DNA of 59,507 bases from Lingula anatina (taxonomy: Eukaryota > Brachiopoda > Lingulata > Lingulida > Lingulidae): the NCBI RefSeq assembly GCF_001039355.2, contig NW_019773665.1, positions 1 to 59,507 on the forward strand, in the 5' to 3' direction. Shown here in pieces: positions 1 to 11,200 of the stretch (positions are counted from its first letter, which is position 1; every line of letters begins with the position of its first letter). The notes under the pieces were generated by a model. The model saw only the letters and a program-made list of their open reading frames with translations. It was not told the DNA's origin and did not search any database. Both the position numbers and the translations under genes were made by a program.

Positions 1-1955
1 TCCACTTTTTTATATAGACTGAATAGTGGTTTTTTGCACATGCTTTAAATATGATTTCAATAGCTTTCTCTGTAATTCTATCTGACTTAACAGTTTTCCT
101 GATACTTTGCATGCCAAAAATTTCATGCAGTCTCCTATTGGGTGTGTCACCCCTTTCTGGTGAGAAAAGATGTTAATACTGTTGTTGCTGGCAGTAAAAA
201 GAATAGGAATATCTTCTAGTGAATATTTCCTTTAAATTAATTGCGTCAACCATAAAGGTATCACAACTTAAGCATCTGCCTGATCTTTCCCAAAACTTCT
301 TGATTATCCTGAGCATCAGACTGAAAAGGAGGAATACATTCTCCTAAGATATCAAAAACATTGTCGTATTCAGTACCAGGTTCTGGTTTCCAAGCAGCAA
401 ATATTCCTCATTTGCTATTTGATCTTGATAGATCTAATAAAATTTATATGTGGCATAGCTAATATATCTGTCACTTTTTAAATACATAATATTTAGTGAC
501 CATTCAGTTGTAATATTCACATTTCTGGATTCCTTATATGCCTTTACATTTTATTCCAGGCAAATAATTAGCAGTAAGCCATATGTCATTTTCAATACAA
601 TGATTTTTTTTTTTCTATATTTGTGATACTATTTCATCACAAATTGATCATGAGGATTTCAAAACCTCACGTGTAATATATGCAACTGCAGTAGAATTAT
701 CGTATCTTTGCTTCGATATTTTGAATTAAGGCATGTAACGCCATTTTATAACAAGCAATTCAAATGCATTGAAATTATCATGACAGAATAAAATTCTTCA
801 GTAAAGAATCCACCAATTCTCATATTTCTACATTCATCTAGCCATGCTAAAGGAGTAGCATTCGATTGAAGTTCAATCTGTGCATTGCCATGATTAATCT
901 TACATGTTGCATATAAAAATATTTCTAGACCACCATTCTAGGTCTACTTCCTTTATCTGTAAAATCCATTACAGCTTCATAATCATCTTTATTTTCTTTT
1001 AATGCTTTAATTTTTCCTCTCTCTAGTTCCTATAATGCAACTGTCCATATCAGACTCATGCAAACATGACATTGACATTTTTCTAATATTTTTGCTGTGT
1101 CTCTAATAGATGCGTCATCTCTTGTTATAAAAACATCAATCTTTTCTTTATGAACTTCTTTCTTTTTGTTGGCAAGTTGCACAGTCATGTTTTCAAAATT
1201 TATTTTCAAATCCCAAAATACAATTTCTTGAGTTGGGATTAATTATCATACAGACTTTTCTTCATGAATCAAAACCCCACAAGTTTTGAAAAACTTGACA
1301 GTTTCTTTCACTGCCCAAAGACATTCATTTTGTATATAAATGTCATCTACGTATGATATCATAATATTCCTTTCCTTTTTAATGTTGCACATAATGGCTT
1401 TCATAAGTTTTAAATGCTCCAGAACATCTGAATAGCCACATTTAAGGGCAGAATGTATGATTTATTTCTCCACTCAAATCTGAGAAATTTCTGATGCTCT
1501 GTAAATTCTTAGCATATGATATGCATTTCTGAATCTATGCATGCCATGAACTCTTTATGACATATAAATTTAAACTGTCTTCAAAGTATCCATTTCAAAC
1601 TTATGGTACTTCATAAACCTATTCAAAGGTTAAACATTATTATCTGTCTTATGCCATCTTTTAGGCCTAGTATATATATTGTATTGACAAATTTGTCCTC
1701 TTCATTATGTTTCAACAATGACAACTTATGTAAACATGTTGAAACTTCTGTATCAACAAAATTTTCTTCAGATTCTTTGAATCTTATTTCTTTCAATGGT
1801 GTTGTCTGTTTTGGATGTAATCATCCATAAACGTCAATCTTAGACTTATAACAGTCTGTAACACCCAAGCATCAGAAGTTAACAATTCCCACTGGAATAT
1901 TCTACTAGCAATGTTATGTTGAAGGCATACTTTAAATTTTCCTTCAACACTTCTA
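1..1955 (-). pseudogene. Decayed DIRS-type retroelement: reverse transcriptase, RNase H and start of tyrosine recombinase
   Basis: Reading the minus strand from about 1950 down to 1 gives recognisable pieces of a DIRS/Ngaro-like pol protein interrupted by stops and frameshifts. In order they are: a conserved stretch with WELLTSDAWVLQTV near 1890-1850; the reverse transcriptase start (KYHKFEMDTLKTV) near 1610-1570; the catalytic box SYVDDIYIQNE near 1360-1320, followed by an HEEKS motif near 1260; an RNase H-like part with FELLVIKMALHA near 750 and NDIWLTANYLPG near 590-550; a DIRS-type tail with WKPEPGTEYD near 390-360; and, at the window edge, a piece (KNHYSVYIKKW) like the N terminus of the DIRS tyrosine recombinase. 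Such elements make a circular DNA intermediate and integrate with the recombinase rather than an integrase. This copy cannot be functional. It continues past the left edge. The family assignment rests on remembered motif order, not a search. Confidence 0.8.
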
Positions 1956-2734
1956 CTTCCAATGATTTTTTTTTTTTTTTTTTTTTGGTATCCTATTGCC
2001 TGTGAAAGGTCCTAATTAACCTCTTTTAGTGCCATTTCTTTTGCACATCCATTGCTCTAAGGAAATATCTTCCCCTAGCTCACATGATAACTCTGCTTCC
2101 TCTGGGAGTCCCAGAATATGATGGACCAGTGTCTTAGACACTTGATAATTCATTCTATTTTCATGTAACTGATTCTTTTTACTATTTCATCCCCACCAAA
2201 CCTATTGGTACCTGGGATGGAATTTTCACATAAATGTATATGTATAGTTTATCTATGTGAGGTCTTAAAACATCTTCCCTTCTTGAACAAAGTTTAAAGT
2301 TTGTGCAACTAAATGCTCGAATTGCATTCATAGCATCATAAAATAATTCTTCAAAATCTTCTTCCAGATTCTTTAGTATATGAATCTCATTTACTAATGA
2401 GTTTGTTTATTTCAAGTGTCAAGGAGGAATCACCCTTTTAAATAAATGTTCACTCTGTGAAACCTTCAATCTTATGATTCAGCACCATGACAGATGCTAG
2501 GCCATTTTTCCCTCATTTATTATTATTGGTTTCAAACCTTCACAGTTAGAAGGAGTCAATTTTTCATCATTTTCCTGGTAAAATTCTTCCTCTAATTTAT
2601 TTTCATTATTATCATTTATCGTACATGTATCATCTTCATGGGCAGCGTCTGCCATATCAACAAGATGATCTGAATTCTGCACTTCACTACTTGTAAATAC
2701 TGATGTGTCATCAGAGATTTTCTACTACTAGTAA
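1956..2734 (-). pseudogene. Decayed gag-like (ORF1) region of the DIRS-type element
   Basis: Upstream of the reverse transcriptase remnant, the minus strand encodes broken pieces typical of a DIRS first ORF. One is a helical stretch with ELFYDAMNAIRAF and CSRREDVLRPHIDK around 2370-2260; another is an acidic linker with ISDDTSVFTSSE and DMADAAHEDD around 2715-2620. A run of about 22 T's at 1964-1986 and several stops mark decay. The acidic linker is one unit of the 42-bp repeat found at 7501-7668, so this segment and 7501-7994 were once contiguous and are now separated by the transposon at 2735-7500. Confidence 0.65.
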
Positions 2735-2748
2735 TAGGTATGTTACAA
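2728..2748 (+). repeat. Left target duplication and terminal inverted repeat of the transposon
   Basis: Target duplication copy CTAGTAA at 2728-2734 is followed by TIR TAGGTATGTTACAA at 2735-2748. Inward from here the similarity to the other end stops abruptly. Confidence 0.85.
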
Positions 2749-3504
2749 AAAATTTCAAAGCCCCCAAAACCTCCTAAAATCAAGACAGTCAGATGGACCA
2801 TAAAAAAAGATGGATTTTGATACCAAAACCAAGTCTGTAGCCCACAAATTGACAAAGATATTGCAAAAATAATCTTTCCAATTTGACGCATTTTTTCCTA
2901 TTGGTCTAACATTATGAGTTGTGAAAAACTGTGATCATCAAAATTGAAGTGTTACACAAAAACGTCCACAGTTCCCCTAAAAATAAAGATAATTCAATGA
3001 AATTTTCAGGAGAAACAGCCTGAAGCATCCTGGATAGAATACTGCATCTAAATCTGAAATAGATGGAGAAAATCAATTAATTTATAAATTAATAAGCAAT
3101 TAACCCCCGCCCCCCCCCTCTACATTCCTTAGTCGGGTAATCAATTAAAAAGTACTTGGATCTTCTCCCTTATACTAAAACCTAGTTAGAAAACACCTAA
3201 AATGAAAAGATTAGTCAGAAATTGGTATGTTTTCATAAAGCTAATCAATATCGATCAAGTAATTAGTGATCAATAAGCGATCTGGGAAACTGGTGACATA
3301 TTTTTTGTGAACGAATGTTTTCCTACATGTCAGCTAAAAAAGAGGTATCAGTTAGCAAAATTAGATATTTGCCTCTATTCTATCTCCATGAGCAATGCCA
3401 GATCAGCATCATCTTGGCTCTGCTGCTGAAAGGAAAAAAAGACATAATTCTAAGGGATATAAAAGTTCAAGACCCTTACCTTGTTAGTACTGTACATGCG
3501 TTTT

Positions 3505-4665
3505 CTAATAGCTAGCTAAATCTAGTTCACCAAACAACAGGTCAATGACTAATTCATACTTTGAAACATCATAGTCAGTTGCATTATCAGGTTCCTCAGA
3601 CTGGTCCCAGTATGAAATTTTGTACTTATTTTGTTTGTGTTTACTTTTGTACAGTTTTCTAATCAGTCCATAATACGGCCGCAGAGTACAATCTTCAGAC
3701 CACACATGGCAAATTTTCCTGCCCACAACCTTTCCTTCAAGTATAGCAGTAATTTCCTCTTTCTTGGAGTAATCTAACTCTGGTTTTTCCAACTTAACAG
3801 CTTCCAATCCCGAGTTAGAGAGCAAATTTTCCAATCTCTTTCTCTCCTTTTGGTCTTGGGCTTCCTGTTTCCTTTTCTGTCTTTGGATCATCTCAATCCT
3901 TAGTTCCTTCTGTGTTTTTTTCCTTTTATTCCTTTGCATCCTTCCATAAGAAATTGCCTTCCTTATCACAGAATCTCGGTGTTCTTCTGCCATACTATCT
4001 AAATATGCGATCGTATTGTTTTTACATGCACGCATACGGGAAGACAAGAAACAAACTGTAGCATTTGGTGACTTCTGCTTGGCTGAACTAAACATTCCCA
4101 TCAACTCTTCAGCATCCATGTTGTGAGACCTGGCAGATTCGGTTTCTTCTCTAAGTTTTTCTGTAATATCCATTGTAAAATATTTCTTATACTGCCGTTC
4201 CAAAACTCTGATGATACCCTGGAGGCAACTTCCCATCATTTGACTGAAAAGGTGCATATCCCCTGACACAGACCTCAACTTGATGAGGGTATGGTCCCCA
4301 GTGTCATCCCCACCCAAGAAATCTTTATCTGATGTTAAAATACTTTCTGGGTTTTTCTGCATTTCTTTTATGGACCCTAACACCCCTTGGACAACACTAA
4401 TTCCATCCACATGATTAATTTCATTATCAGATGAGGTGTAAAACTTTTTCATCCAAGGGGCAGATAGATATTTTCCAATCAGGCCTAATACTTGCAGCTC
4501 CATTCGTGTAATATCATTTGAAAAATCCTCGAGAAGCTTCTCTCTTAGACCATCAAGGGACGTCCCTAAGCAAAATAAAGTTTGCAGCAAAGTTGAAGCA
4601 ACTAAAAGCAACTAAAAGATTGTGGCAATGAGTCTGCAAAAAAATAAAAAATAAAAAATTAATAA

Positions 4666-4704
<39 letters not shown>

Positions 4705-6746
4705 ATGAAAATAAAATAAAATAATATAAAATAAAATAAATAAATAAATAAATAAATAAATAAATATCAAGCAAGCAAGCAATAAATAAATAAACAAAAA
4801 AATAAAAAAATAAAAAAGTTGATGTTTATAATTTGCTACAAATTTGCAAGAACATCTTAAGTTTGCCACAGGCCTGGTGTTTTGGTCAAGTACATACCTT
4901 TTTCGAGGTGTTCAGAAAAGGTGTCATGGTGTTCAGTCAATACTCCAGCAATATGAAAGAGAATGTGCAATCTGTTGCCCCTGTACCTTGGAAGAATACC
5001 TCTGGGAAGATTTTTTTCATCCAGAAAGGACAGAAATGCCCGTGGGTCACCCTTCCCATCCTTATATCGCAGCTTGTTAAATTGCAAGATACAATTTGCA
5101 GACATACAGTCTTTTCCAAAAAGCACGCCTTTAATGCCTTCAGCCTGTTCAACATCTTTCAGTGCAGTCCTGCAGGATGTGGCTATGGAATCCAAAGGAT
5201 GTAAATGGCAGTTTAACTCATTCAGAGACTTGTTCCACACACTACCCACTATACGAAGAGCTGCATGATTGGCAGCACACCTGTCACTCATTGAGTTGGT
5301 AATGTTATCAATGAGACTTTGCCTTGTCTCTTGGTAATCGCTCCCATCATTGAAATAAACATAAGTTTCTGCCATGCTGTCAACTGTCTGGCAAATGTGG
5401 CTGGCATAGTCGTCTGCTGTCCCACCAGCCAGTACATCAATTGCTGCAGAAAAACATTCTTTCTTAGTGGTAAAGTGAATGCTGTTTACATGGGTTCCTT
5501 CCTGAGTTGTAGCGTCAAAACCCAGGGTGACATTTTCTTCTCTCAGAACCATTTCAGAAGCCTGGAGTTCAGCAATTGCACCAAGTTCACGGGCCATTAA
5601 TTCCACAGCACTTCTTTTGGGTGCAGGCTCTGGCTTTTGTCCTGGTTGTGTCCCTAACTCCTCCATGATGACAGGAATACTTGCAGTGGGGACTTTATTT
5701 ACAATGCAGACAAATACTTTACGGCCGGCTGATGATGAATAAGTCTTTAGGTCTTGCTTATTACTGATAGTGGGATTTGCTTGCAGCTCATCTACCGTTT
5801 CTTGCAGCAGTAGATTTTCATGCTCAAGATTTTTTATGGTTTCTTCCTTTTCTTTTAGTTTACTAAGTAGTTTTTTGTACTTATAAAGCGGAACAGTGGG
5901 AACACGCTTCTTTTTTTCTCTATATTTCAAAAGATTATAATGGGTGTTTTGGGTTTTGTGTAACTCTGCCTTTGTTTTTGCAAATTTAATATACATTTCA
6001 TCTGAGTGTAGTTTTCTCTTCAAATCTCTGATGGTGGCATCTTTCTTCTTTATTATCTCAATTTTTCTGCCAATAGCCTGGTTTATCACTCTCTTTGGTG
6101 TTTTCATTTTTTGTTTTAGTTCTTTGATGTCACCCTTCAACTTTTTCCTCATTTCAGCACTTGAGGAAGTTAAAAATTTGAGCTGCTTCCGCATCCGAGC
6201 TTTTCTGGGGGTTAGTAGTTCAGTACTACTCCTGGTTGTAAATGATGACGATGGTTCACTGGGAAGGTTTTCAGGTGTGTCCTGTGCATGAGAACTTTGT
6301 CTGGTAATAAGCAAGTTATCTACAGTGCAGGGCACACTGTTATCATCTGGGTCGTTTCTAGCTACAGATGACATTGCATGGCCAGAACTTGTGCTTGGAT
6401 AGTCCATAGGATCAGTTAAAAGTTGGAAATGTTCATGGCATATACTGTGAAAGGTTTCAAACTCCTTTGGCTCAGTTAATTTTTTGAATTTATCCAATGT
6501 CTTTGAAACAATCCTTTTTATATCAGCATTTAAGGTATGAGTAAAGGAATGACCTACAAAATGTTCCTTGAGCTTCCTCTCAGTCTCTGCCCGGCTTTTG
6601 TTGGAGATAACATATAGGTAAAGGACGTGTCCATTTCTCAGATCATCAGCTGTAGGAAGTGTTGAAAATTTATCCTGCAGCAGCATTCTTCCAGGGCCTG
6701 GAGGCCTTGGCTCTTCAGAGAGACTTCGCTTCTTTTTGGGGGGCAT
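3505..6746 (-). CDS. Transposase-like protein, 969 aa, one intron
   Basis: Exons are 6746-4898 and 4565-3505; the 332-bp intron (donor AAAAG/GTATGTAC, acceptor TTGCTTAG/GG) joins two long open frames in phase 1 without a stop, giving 970 codons. Residues 1-10 form a basic nuclear-signal-like start (MPPKKKRS). About 185-325 is lysine-rich coiled coil. About 408-600 looks like an RNase H-type core: GFDATTQ (D411), MSDRCAANHAAL (D488), a histidine cluster (CHLH 513-516) and LHILFH (594-598). Exon 2 has a long helix with KSPNATVCFLSSRM and KNNT, then a basic coil. The last 85 or so residues (GRKICHVW, YKISYWD, DLLFGEL) resemble a Tudor/chromo-like barrel. It sits between the transposon ends, so a transposase role is inferred. 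Catalytic residues are guesses. The frame is intact, which suggests recent activity. A TATATATAAAAG box lies just upstream of the ATG. Confidence 0.8.
4637..4816. repeat. (AAAT)n microsatellite in the transposase intron
   Basis: Interrupted AAAT/AAAAT repeats fill most of the 332-bp intron. Long hydrophobic frames through it are artefacts of the repeat. Confidence 0.9.
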
Positions 6747-7486
6747 GATCTTTTATATATATTTAGAGATAGTTTGTCAATGAGAGGTGTGAGATATATA
6801 TATGTATGTATATATTTATTCTTTCAGATAAAAAAAATTATTATCACAAAAGTTATATTTCTGTACACATTTGTGGTGTTTTTGCTCTAAAGAATAGAAC
6901 TGCTTTTTAATTTTGTACTGCTCAATAGGAATGTTCTCAGTTTAAGAAATAATAACTTTAACAATTTAAATTATTTGTTGTTATTTTTTTATTATCTACC
7001 TTTTTTGTAATTACTATCAGGCACTGTTTGCTGTTACTGTTATCATTATTCACCCTAGCTAGCTATCGTCATTCAATACATCCGCCATCTTGATTTTCGG
7101 TAGGTACCCATGGCACGTTCCGGACAAAATAAATACCAGTTCTAATGCTCCAATTGTAATGAAACTACGTCAGTTTTTAGATAAAACTTAATACTCAATG
7201 TCCATATACCTAAGATTAGTGTCCATATGCTGGGTCACTGTTTTTGGAGACGTCAAAGTGCGGCAACTTTTTCAAACTTACCGCACACGAGAAATATATC
7301 ACTGAAATGCAAAAATCGAATTCGAGGCAATAGAGGGGATTTTCCTCTACGTCATTAGCTAGGAATCACCGGGGTATTCCCAATGAGGACCAATCAGCAG
7401 TCCGATATTGCGGGCAACCCCTCCGCACATAGCGCAAGCACTACGCATGTGCGGTCTGAGAAAATGGCCGCCGCTTATATCGGAGA
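6747..7486 (-). promoter_or_regulatory. Upstream region of the transposase gene
   Basis: No coding region is seen. There is a TA-rich stretch with TATA-like boxes at about 6750-6820. A motif reading CAAGATGGCGG on the minus strand (near 7080-7095) resembles a YY1 site, which is common in promoters of long-lived transposons. The promoter role is inferred. Confidence 0.35.
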
Positions 7487-7507
7487 TTGTAACATACCTA
7501 CTAGTAA
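7487..7507 (+). repeat. Right terminal inverted repeat and target duplication of the transposon
   Basis: TIR TTGTAACATACCTA at 7487-7500 is the exact complement of the left end. It is followed by target duplication copy CTAGTAA at 7501-7507. Just inside this end are a GC-rich CpG-containing stretch and an ATGGCCGCC motif. Confidence 0.85.
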
Positions 7508-7668
7508 ACACAGACGTGTCGTCAGAGATTTGGTCTTCACTACTTGTAAACACTAACGTGTCGTCAGAGATTTGCTCTTCACTACTAGTAAACACAGACG
7601 TGTCGTCAGAGATTTACTCTTCACTACTAGTAAACACAGACGTGTCGTCAGACATTTACTCTTCTTAA
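7501..7668. repeat. 42-bp minisatellite, four units, encoding a 14-aa acidic repeat
   Basis: Four head-to-tail units of 42 bp start CTAGTAAACACAGACGTGTC (second unit slightly diverged). On the minus strand each unit is 14 codons and reads as SSEEQISDDTSVFT-like acidic repeats. A further, older unit lies at about 2690-2730 across the transposon, so the original array had at least five. It belongs to the gag-like ORF of the DIRS-type element. Confidence 0.85.
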
Positions 7669-7994
7669 TAAACATGAGAAGGATATTCATACCTGATTTT
7701 GTTTTTTAAAATCCTCCATTTGCTTCTAAATATTAAGTTTCATATTCTTCAGTGAGCCAGTTATTTATTCTAATGCTGCACTGATTTTCCCACCACAGTC
7801 GTGGCATTATCGGTACTCGTTGACGCGCCATTTTCATTTCTCTCATTAACGTTATTCTGCGTCAATGTTTGATTCCGTGTTAGAAAATGTGATGCGTCAC
7901 CACTTCTTTTGACTTCCCGTCGGAAGATTTTTGTGGCCCTGCGGCATTTTGTAACTTTTGGTCTATTTCCGACCTTATCAGCCATAGTATTCAT
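7669..7994 (-). pseudogene. 5' part of the gag-like ORF of the DIRS-type element
   Basis: From 7994 (or an inner ATG at 7985) the minus strand encodes a basic N-terminal segment of about 70 residues (MADKVGNRPKVTK, then Ser/Thr/Asn-rich). After a frameshift it continues as a helical segment with ITGSLKNMK and KQMEDFKKQNQ, broken by two stops. A donor-like CAG/GTATGA follows near 7700. Position and orientation match the start of the retroelement's first ORF, upstream of the acidic repeats. The assignment is by context, not by clear homology. Confidence 0.45.
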
Positions 7995-8200
7995 TGAATT
8001 TTGTGCCGCTCTCTGGCCTCACGTGCTGTGCTCGCTCGACAAGAAACCGGAAGTGAAGATATGCGCAAGTGCGCATGTGCTCTCGCATAAAACGGGAATC
8101 TCGTATGACCTCATTTGTATAGAAACGAAATAGAATTTATATTTATATAAAAGATAAATACATGGAGATTTACAAAAATACAAAGTTAAAAAAATAATAC

Positions 8201-11200
8201 CAGTAGGTCTGCAGCAATATAATCATCATTAATAACTGACACCATGAGAGCCGTCTGCTGTTCTTTGGTTGGCAGGTCTATGGTTGGATTGTACTTCAGG
8301 ATCATCTCAAGTCCTGGGTAGCGTTTATATTCCCCGTCCACTGTCATTCCAATCTCATTGCTGTCCACCATGTAGAACATAAGACTTTTGTGGACTGTCA
8401 TAAGAGAAATATTTGTGTATGTAAATGATCAATCTTAAAATTGTGTTTTCATTTTGAACTATTTTGGACTTTAAGTTGACAAAATGCATCATTTGATGAT
8501 TTCAATGTAAACACTTGTAATCTTATTGATCTGTCAAAGGACTTAAAGATATTTCAGTATCAAATTACCAATGAAATTTCCACATATGACTGGCAAAAAC
8601 TTGCACAACTGTTAGCTAGAACATTTTGTCTTTTCCGAGTCAAAAGTATTAAAATGAAAACCATTAAACAAACAAATTAAATTAAATTTACACCTCAAAG
8701 GGAACATTCTGTAAAACAGCTAATTTGTCATATAAATTTGTTACATTGCTTACAGTAGTCCAATCAACAAAATATTTGTCAATAAATATATACACCCCAT
8801 CTTTTCTTAAATATTTGCCACATGTATATTTGATAAAAAATAGGCTCACTTATTGTTATCTTGTCTCCATTCTTTTCCTCAAAACTGTACTCAACTTCAC
8901 TGTTGAATACATCAATGAGCTTCTTGATGAAAGCTCTGCCAGTTACCCAAATTCCTTCAATAAGTTCTCGAGGATGTTTTTCATCTATTGTGGTATACTG
9001 AAACAAAAAATGAAACTCATAATTAATTATTTCTTTAAAAATATGTAAGGCCATTTCAGAACATCCCAAAACATGTTCCAGTAAAATTAAGACCAAAGTC
9101 AACATATATATCTAATATTTTAAAATTCTTTGATAAAGTTAACATATTCTAACTACCACCAAACAAAGCCAAAAAATCTGACATCAAAGGAATAAAATAC
9201 CTGCCAATGCTTAAAATCACCTAATGTTTCATCTATTATCATGCCCAGTCTGCAACTTTAACACTTGTCAGTGAGTTTAGTTCTACCTGGGACAATCAGC
9301 AAAATTTTGTAATTTTGTTAAGTTACTGGCCACAGTTACTGTTTTAGGCCATTAAATTTAAGACCCTAAAGGTCAGAAGAACCAGTGGATTAAAAATTAA
9401 TAAAATAAATGTCCTTGGCACAGATTGTGTATACTTTTACTATTTGTATAAACTTACGGAGGATGACTTGTAGACAAACCCTGCAGCCATTAGGGGAGTG
9501 ATATTAGCTCCACTACGGACCCTGGCCATGTCTTGAAGCTTGCTGCTTGACTCACCACTCTTCTATAAAAATAAAATATAATAATTAAATGGTGGTATCC
9601 AGCACTTCACTACATGCAAAGATCTTTGCTTTAGTTGGTATTTGATACAACAAAATGGTGGCAATATCCTAGTCATAATGTGCTTAATATCGATTACATG
9701 AATCAAACTGGAATTTTGGTCCAAGACCTAATGTTGAAGAACAACAATGATGAAATGTACCTTATTTTCAATTTTTTCCATATCCAGCAGGAGGTCCAGG
9801 AGCTCCATTCCCACTGGCTTCATGACACAATGCTCAGCAATCATGTGAAGGATGTTCTCTCCAAAAAGATCTTCTTGGTCTGGGACTTCAGCCATCTTGC
9901 TCAGCAACAGCTTGATCAGCTGCAGGTTCCTAGTAATCTGAGGATGATAGAAACAGTAGATTTGGATTTCAATGGGTATAATTTAGTCTGCTCTACAGGT
10001 CTAAAAATCTACTGAGTGGCTGAGAATGAAATAAATTTAAGTAATATTGCTGGTCTGACTCCAATTTTATTGGCAATTTAAGTAGTAACACTGTGGACTG
10101 CATTTTAGATAACCAGGGGCAGATTTAGGCCGTCTTCTGGGTCTTCTGGAAGACGGTCAGATTTTCAAGTTTACATTGACGGGTATCTAATTTTTTGTGT
10201 CGGAAGATGGTCAAAAATAGAGGATGGATCAACAACTTGGAAGACAGTCAGAAAATAGCTCTGGATCTGCCCCTGATAAATATATTAAAACTAACATCTG
10301 CTTCCATTAGCTTTTATTTTAAGCCATAAAATGTCAATACAGGATTTTATTAGAAACGGGTCCAACCATTATCATCAGTTGGTCAAGTTACACAGAAAAA
10401 AATTGACCCTTAGTTGGTTGTCAGATGACAAAACCTGAAGTGGGCCTGTCTGACTTAAGATGACCTAGTAACAGGTCAAGTTCAAGGTCACTTACCAGAA
10501 AAATTCAAGGTCACGAGGTCACTTACCAAAGGATGAGACTTGACATCAGCAGGTGCATGCTGGAGCTGTTTGATGGCCAGCATGATAGGTGTGGTCTTGT
10601 CATTCTCTGCATTGACTTCACAGCCATTTTCTAGAAGTAATTCCACCACTTTCAGAGTATCTGATATCCAGTTTTGAACCACAGCTTCTGACTGGAATTG
10701 AAAAAAAAATTAAATTTTACAAAAAAAATCTCAAATTTCCACCAACTTAATTGATATATCATTTCATTCAGCTACACAATATGCTAAATAATGCCAAGGA
10801 AGAAATATTCAAACCAAACACCTATTCAAGCCCTTGACTGCTCTAAATAATCAAACTTAAGGTAAAAATTGCTTCTAATCTCCATCTCACACTCACAGTT
10901 AGTTACAATTCCATAAAATTTTCCGTCAGATTTTATATCATATAAAACTGTAATATATAGTTGCCAACTTACCTCATCTACTTTAAATGGCAGAGTCTGC
11001 TTGGCTATAAGATGAAGCTGAAAGAAGATATATTCATAATTCATACTTCAATTCTTTAACCAAAGTATTTGATTTTCATCACATCACTTGGTTACAATTC
11101 TTGGTTCTTCTACATATTTTAACAAATATTTCCTAATCCTAAGAAGTAGCATGAGTGTCCTGAGTGTACTCACCGCACCATTGCCATCATTATCCACTAC

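Larger units (their letters stand above)
2735..7500 (-). mobile_element. 4.77-kb DNA transposon with intact transposase-like gene, inserted in the DIRS-type element
   Basis: The ends are a perfect 14-bp inverted repeat, TAGGTATGTTACAA at 2735-2748 and its complement at 7487-7500. The element is flanked by the direct repeat CTAGTAA (2728-2734 and 7501-7507), which can be read as 8 or 9 bp (ACTAGTAA, TACTAGTAA) if one end base is assigned to the target. Outside it, both flanks are units of the same 42-bp repeat, so the empty site can be inferred. It carries one gene (3505-6746). An insertion with TIRs, a target duplication of 7-9 bp and a DDE-like protein is a cut-and-paste DNA transposon. The superfamily is not assigned: 8 bp would suit hAT-like or related groups, but the protein is not one I can place. 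Boundaries come directly from the sequence. Confidence 0.85.

Noticed and set aside
1603-1830. 75-aa plus-strand frame
   Set aside because: Antisense to the reverse transcriptase remnant; no motif of its own.
4553-4869. Highly hydrophobic frames rich in Ile, Tyr, Leu and Phe
   Set aside because: They are translations of the (AAAT)n microsatellite in the transposase intron.
3505-6746. Two separate genes at 4857-6746 and 3505-4611
   Set aside because: A consensus donor and acceptor join the frames in the same phase across 332 bp, and the codons beyond each splice site are not protein-like.
7501-7668. CRISPR-like array
   Set aside because: Regular 42-bp units have no unique spacers, encode an in-frame acidic repeat and sit in animal DNA; it is a minisatellite.
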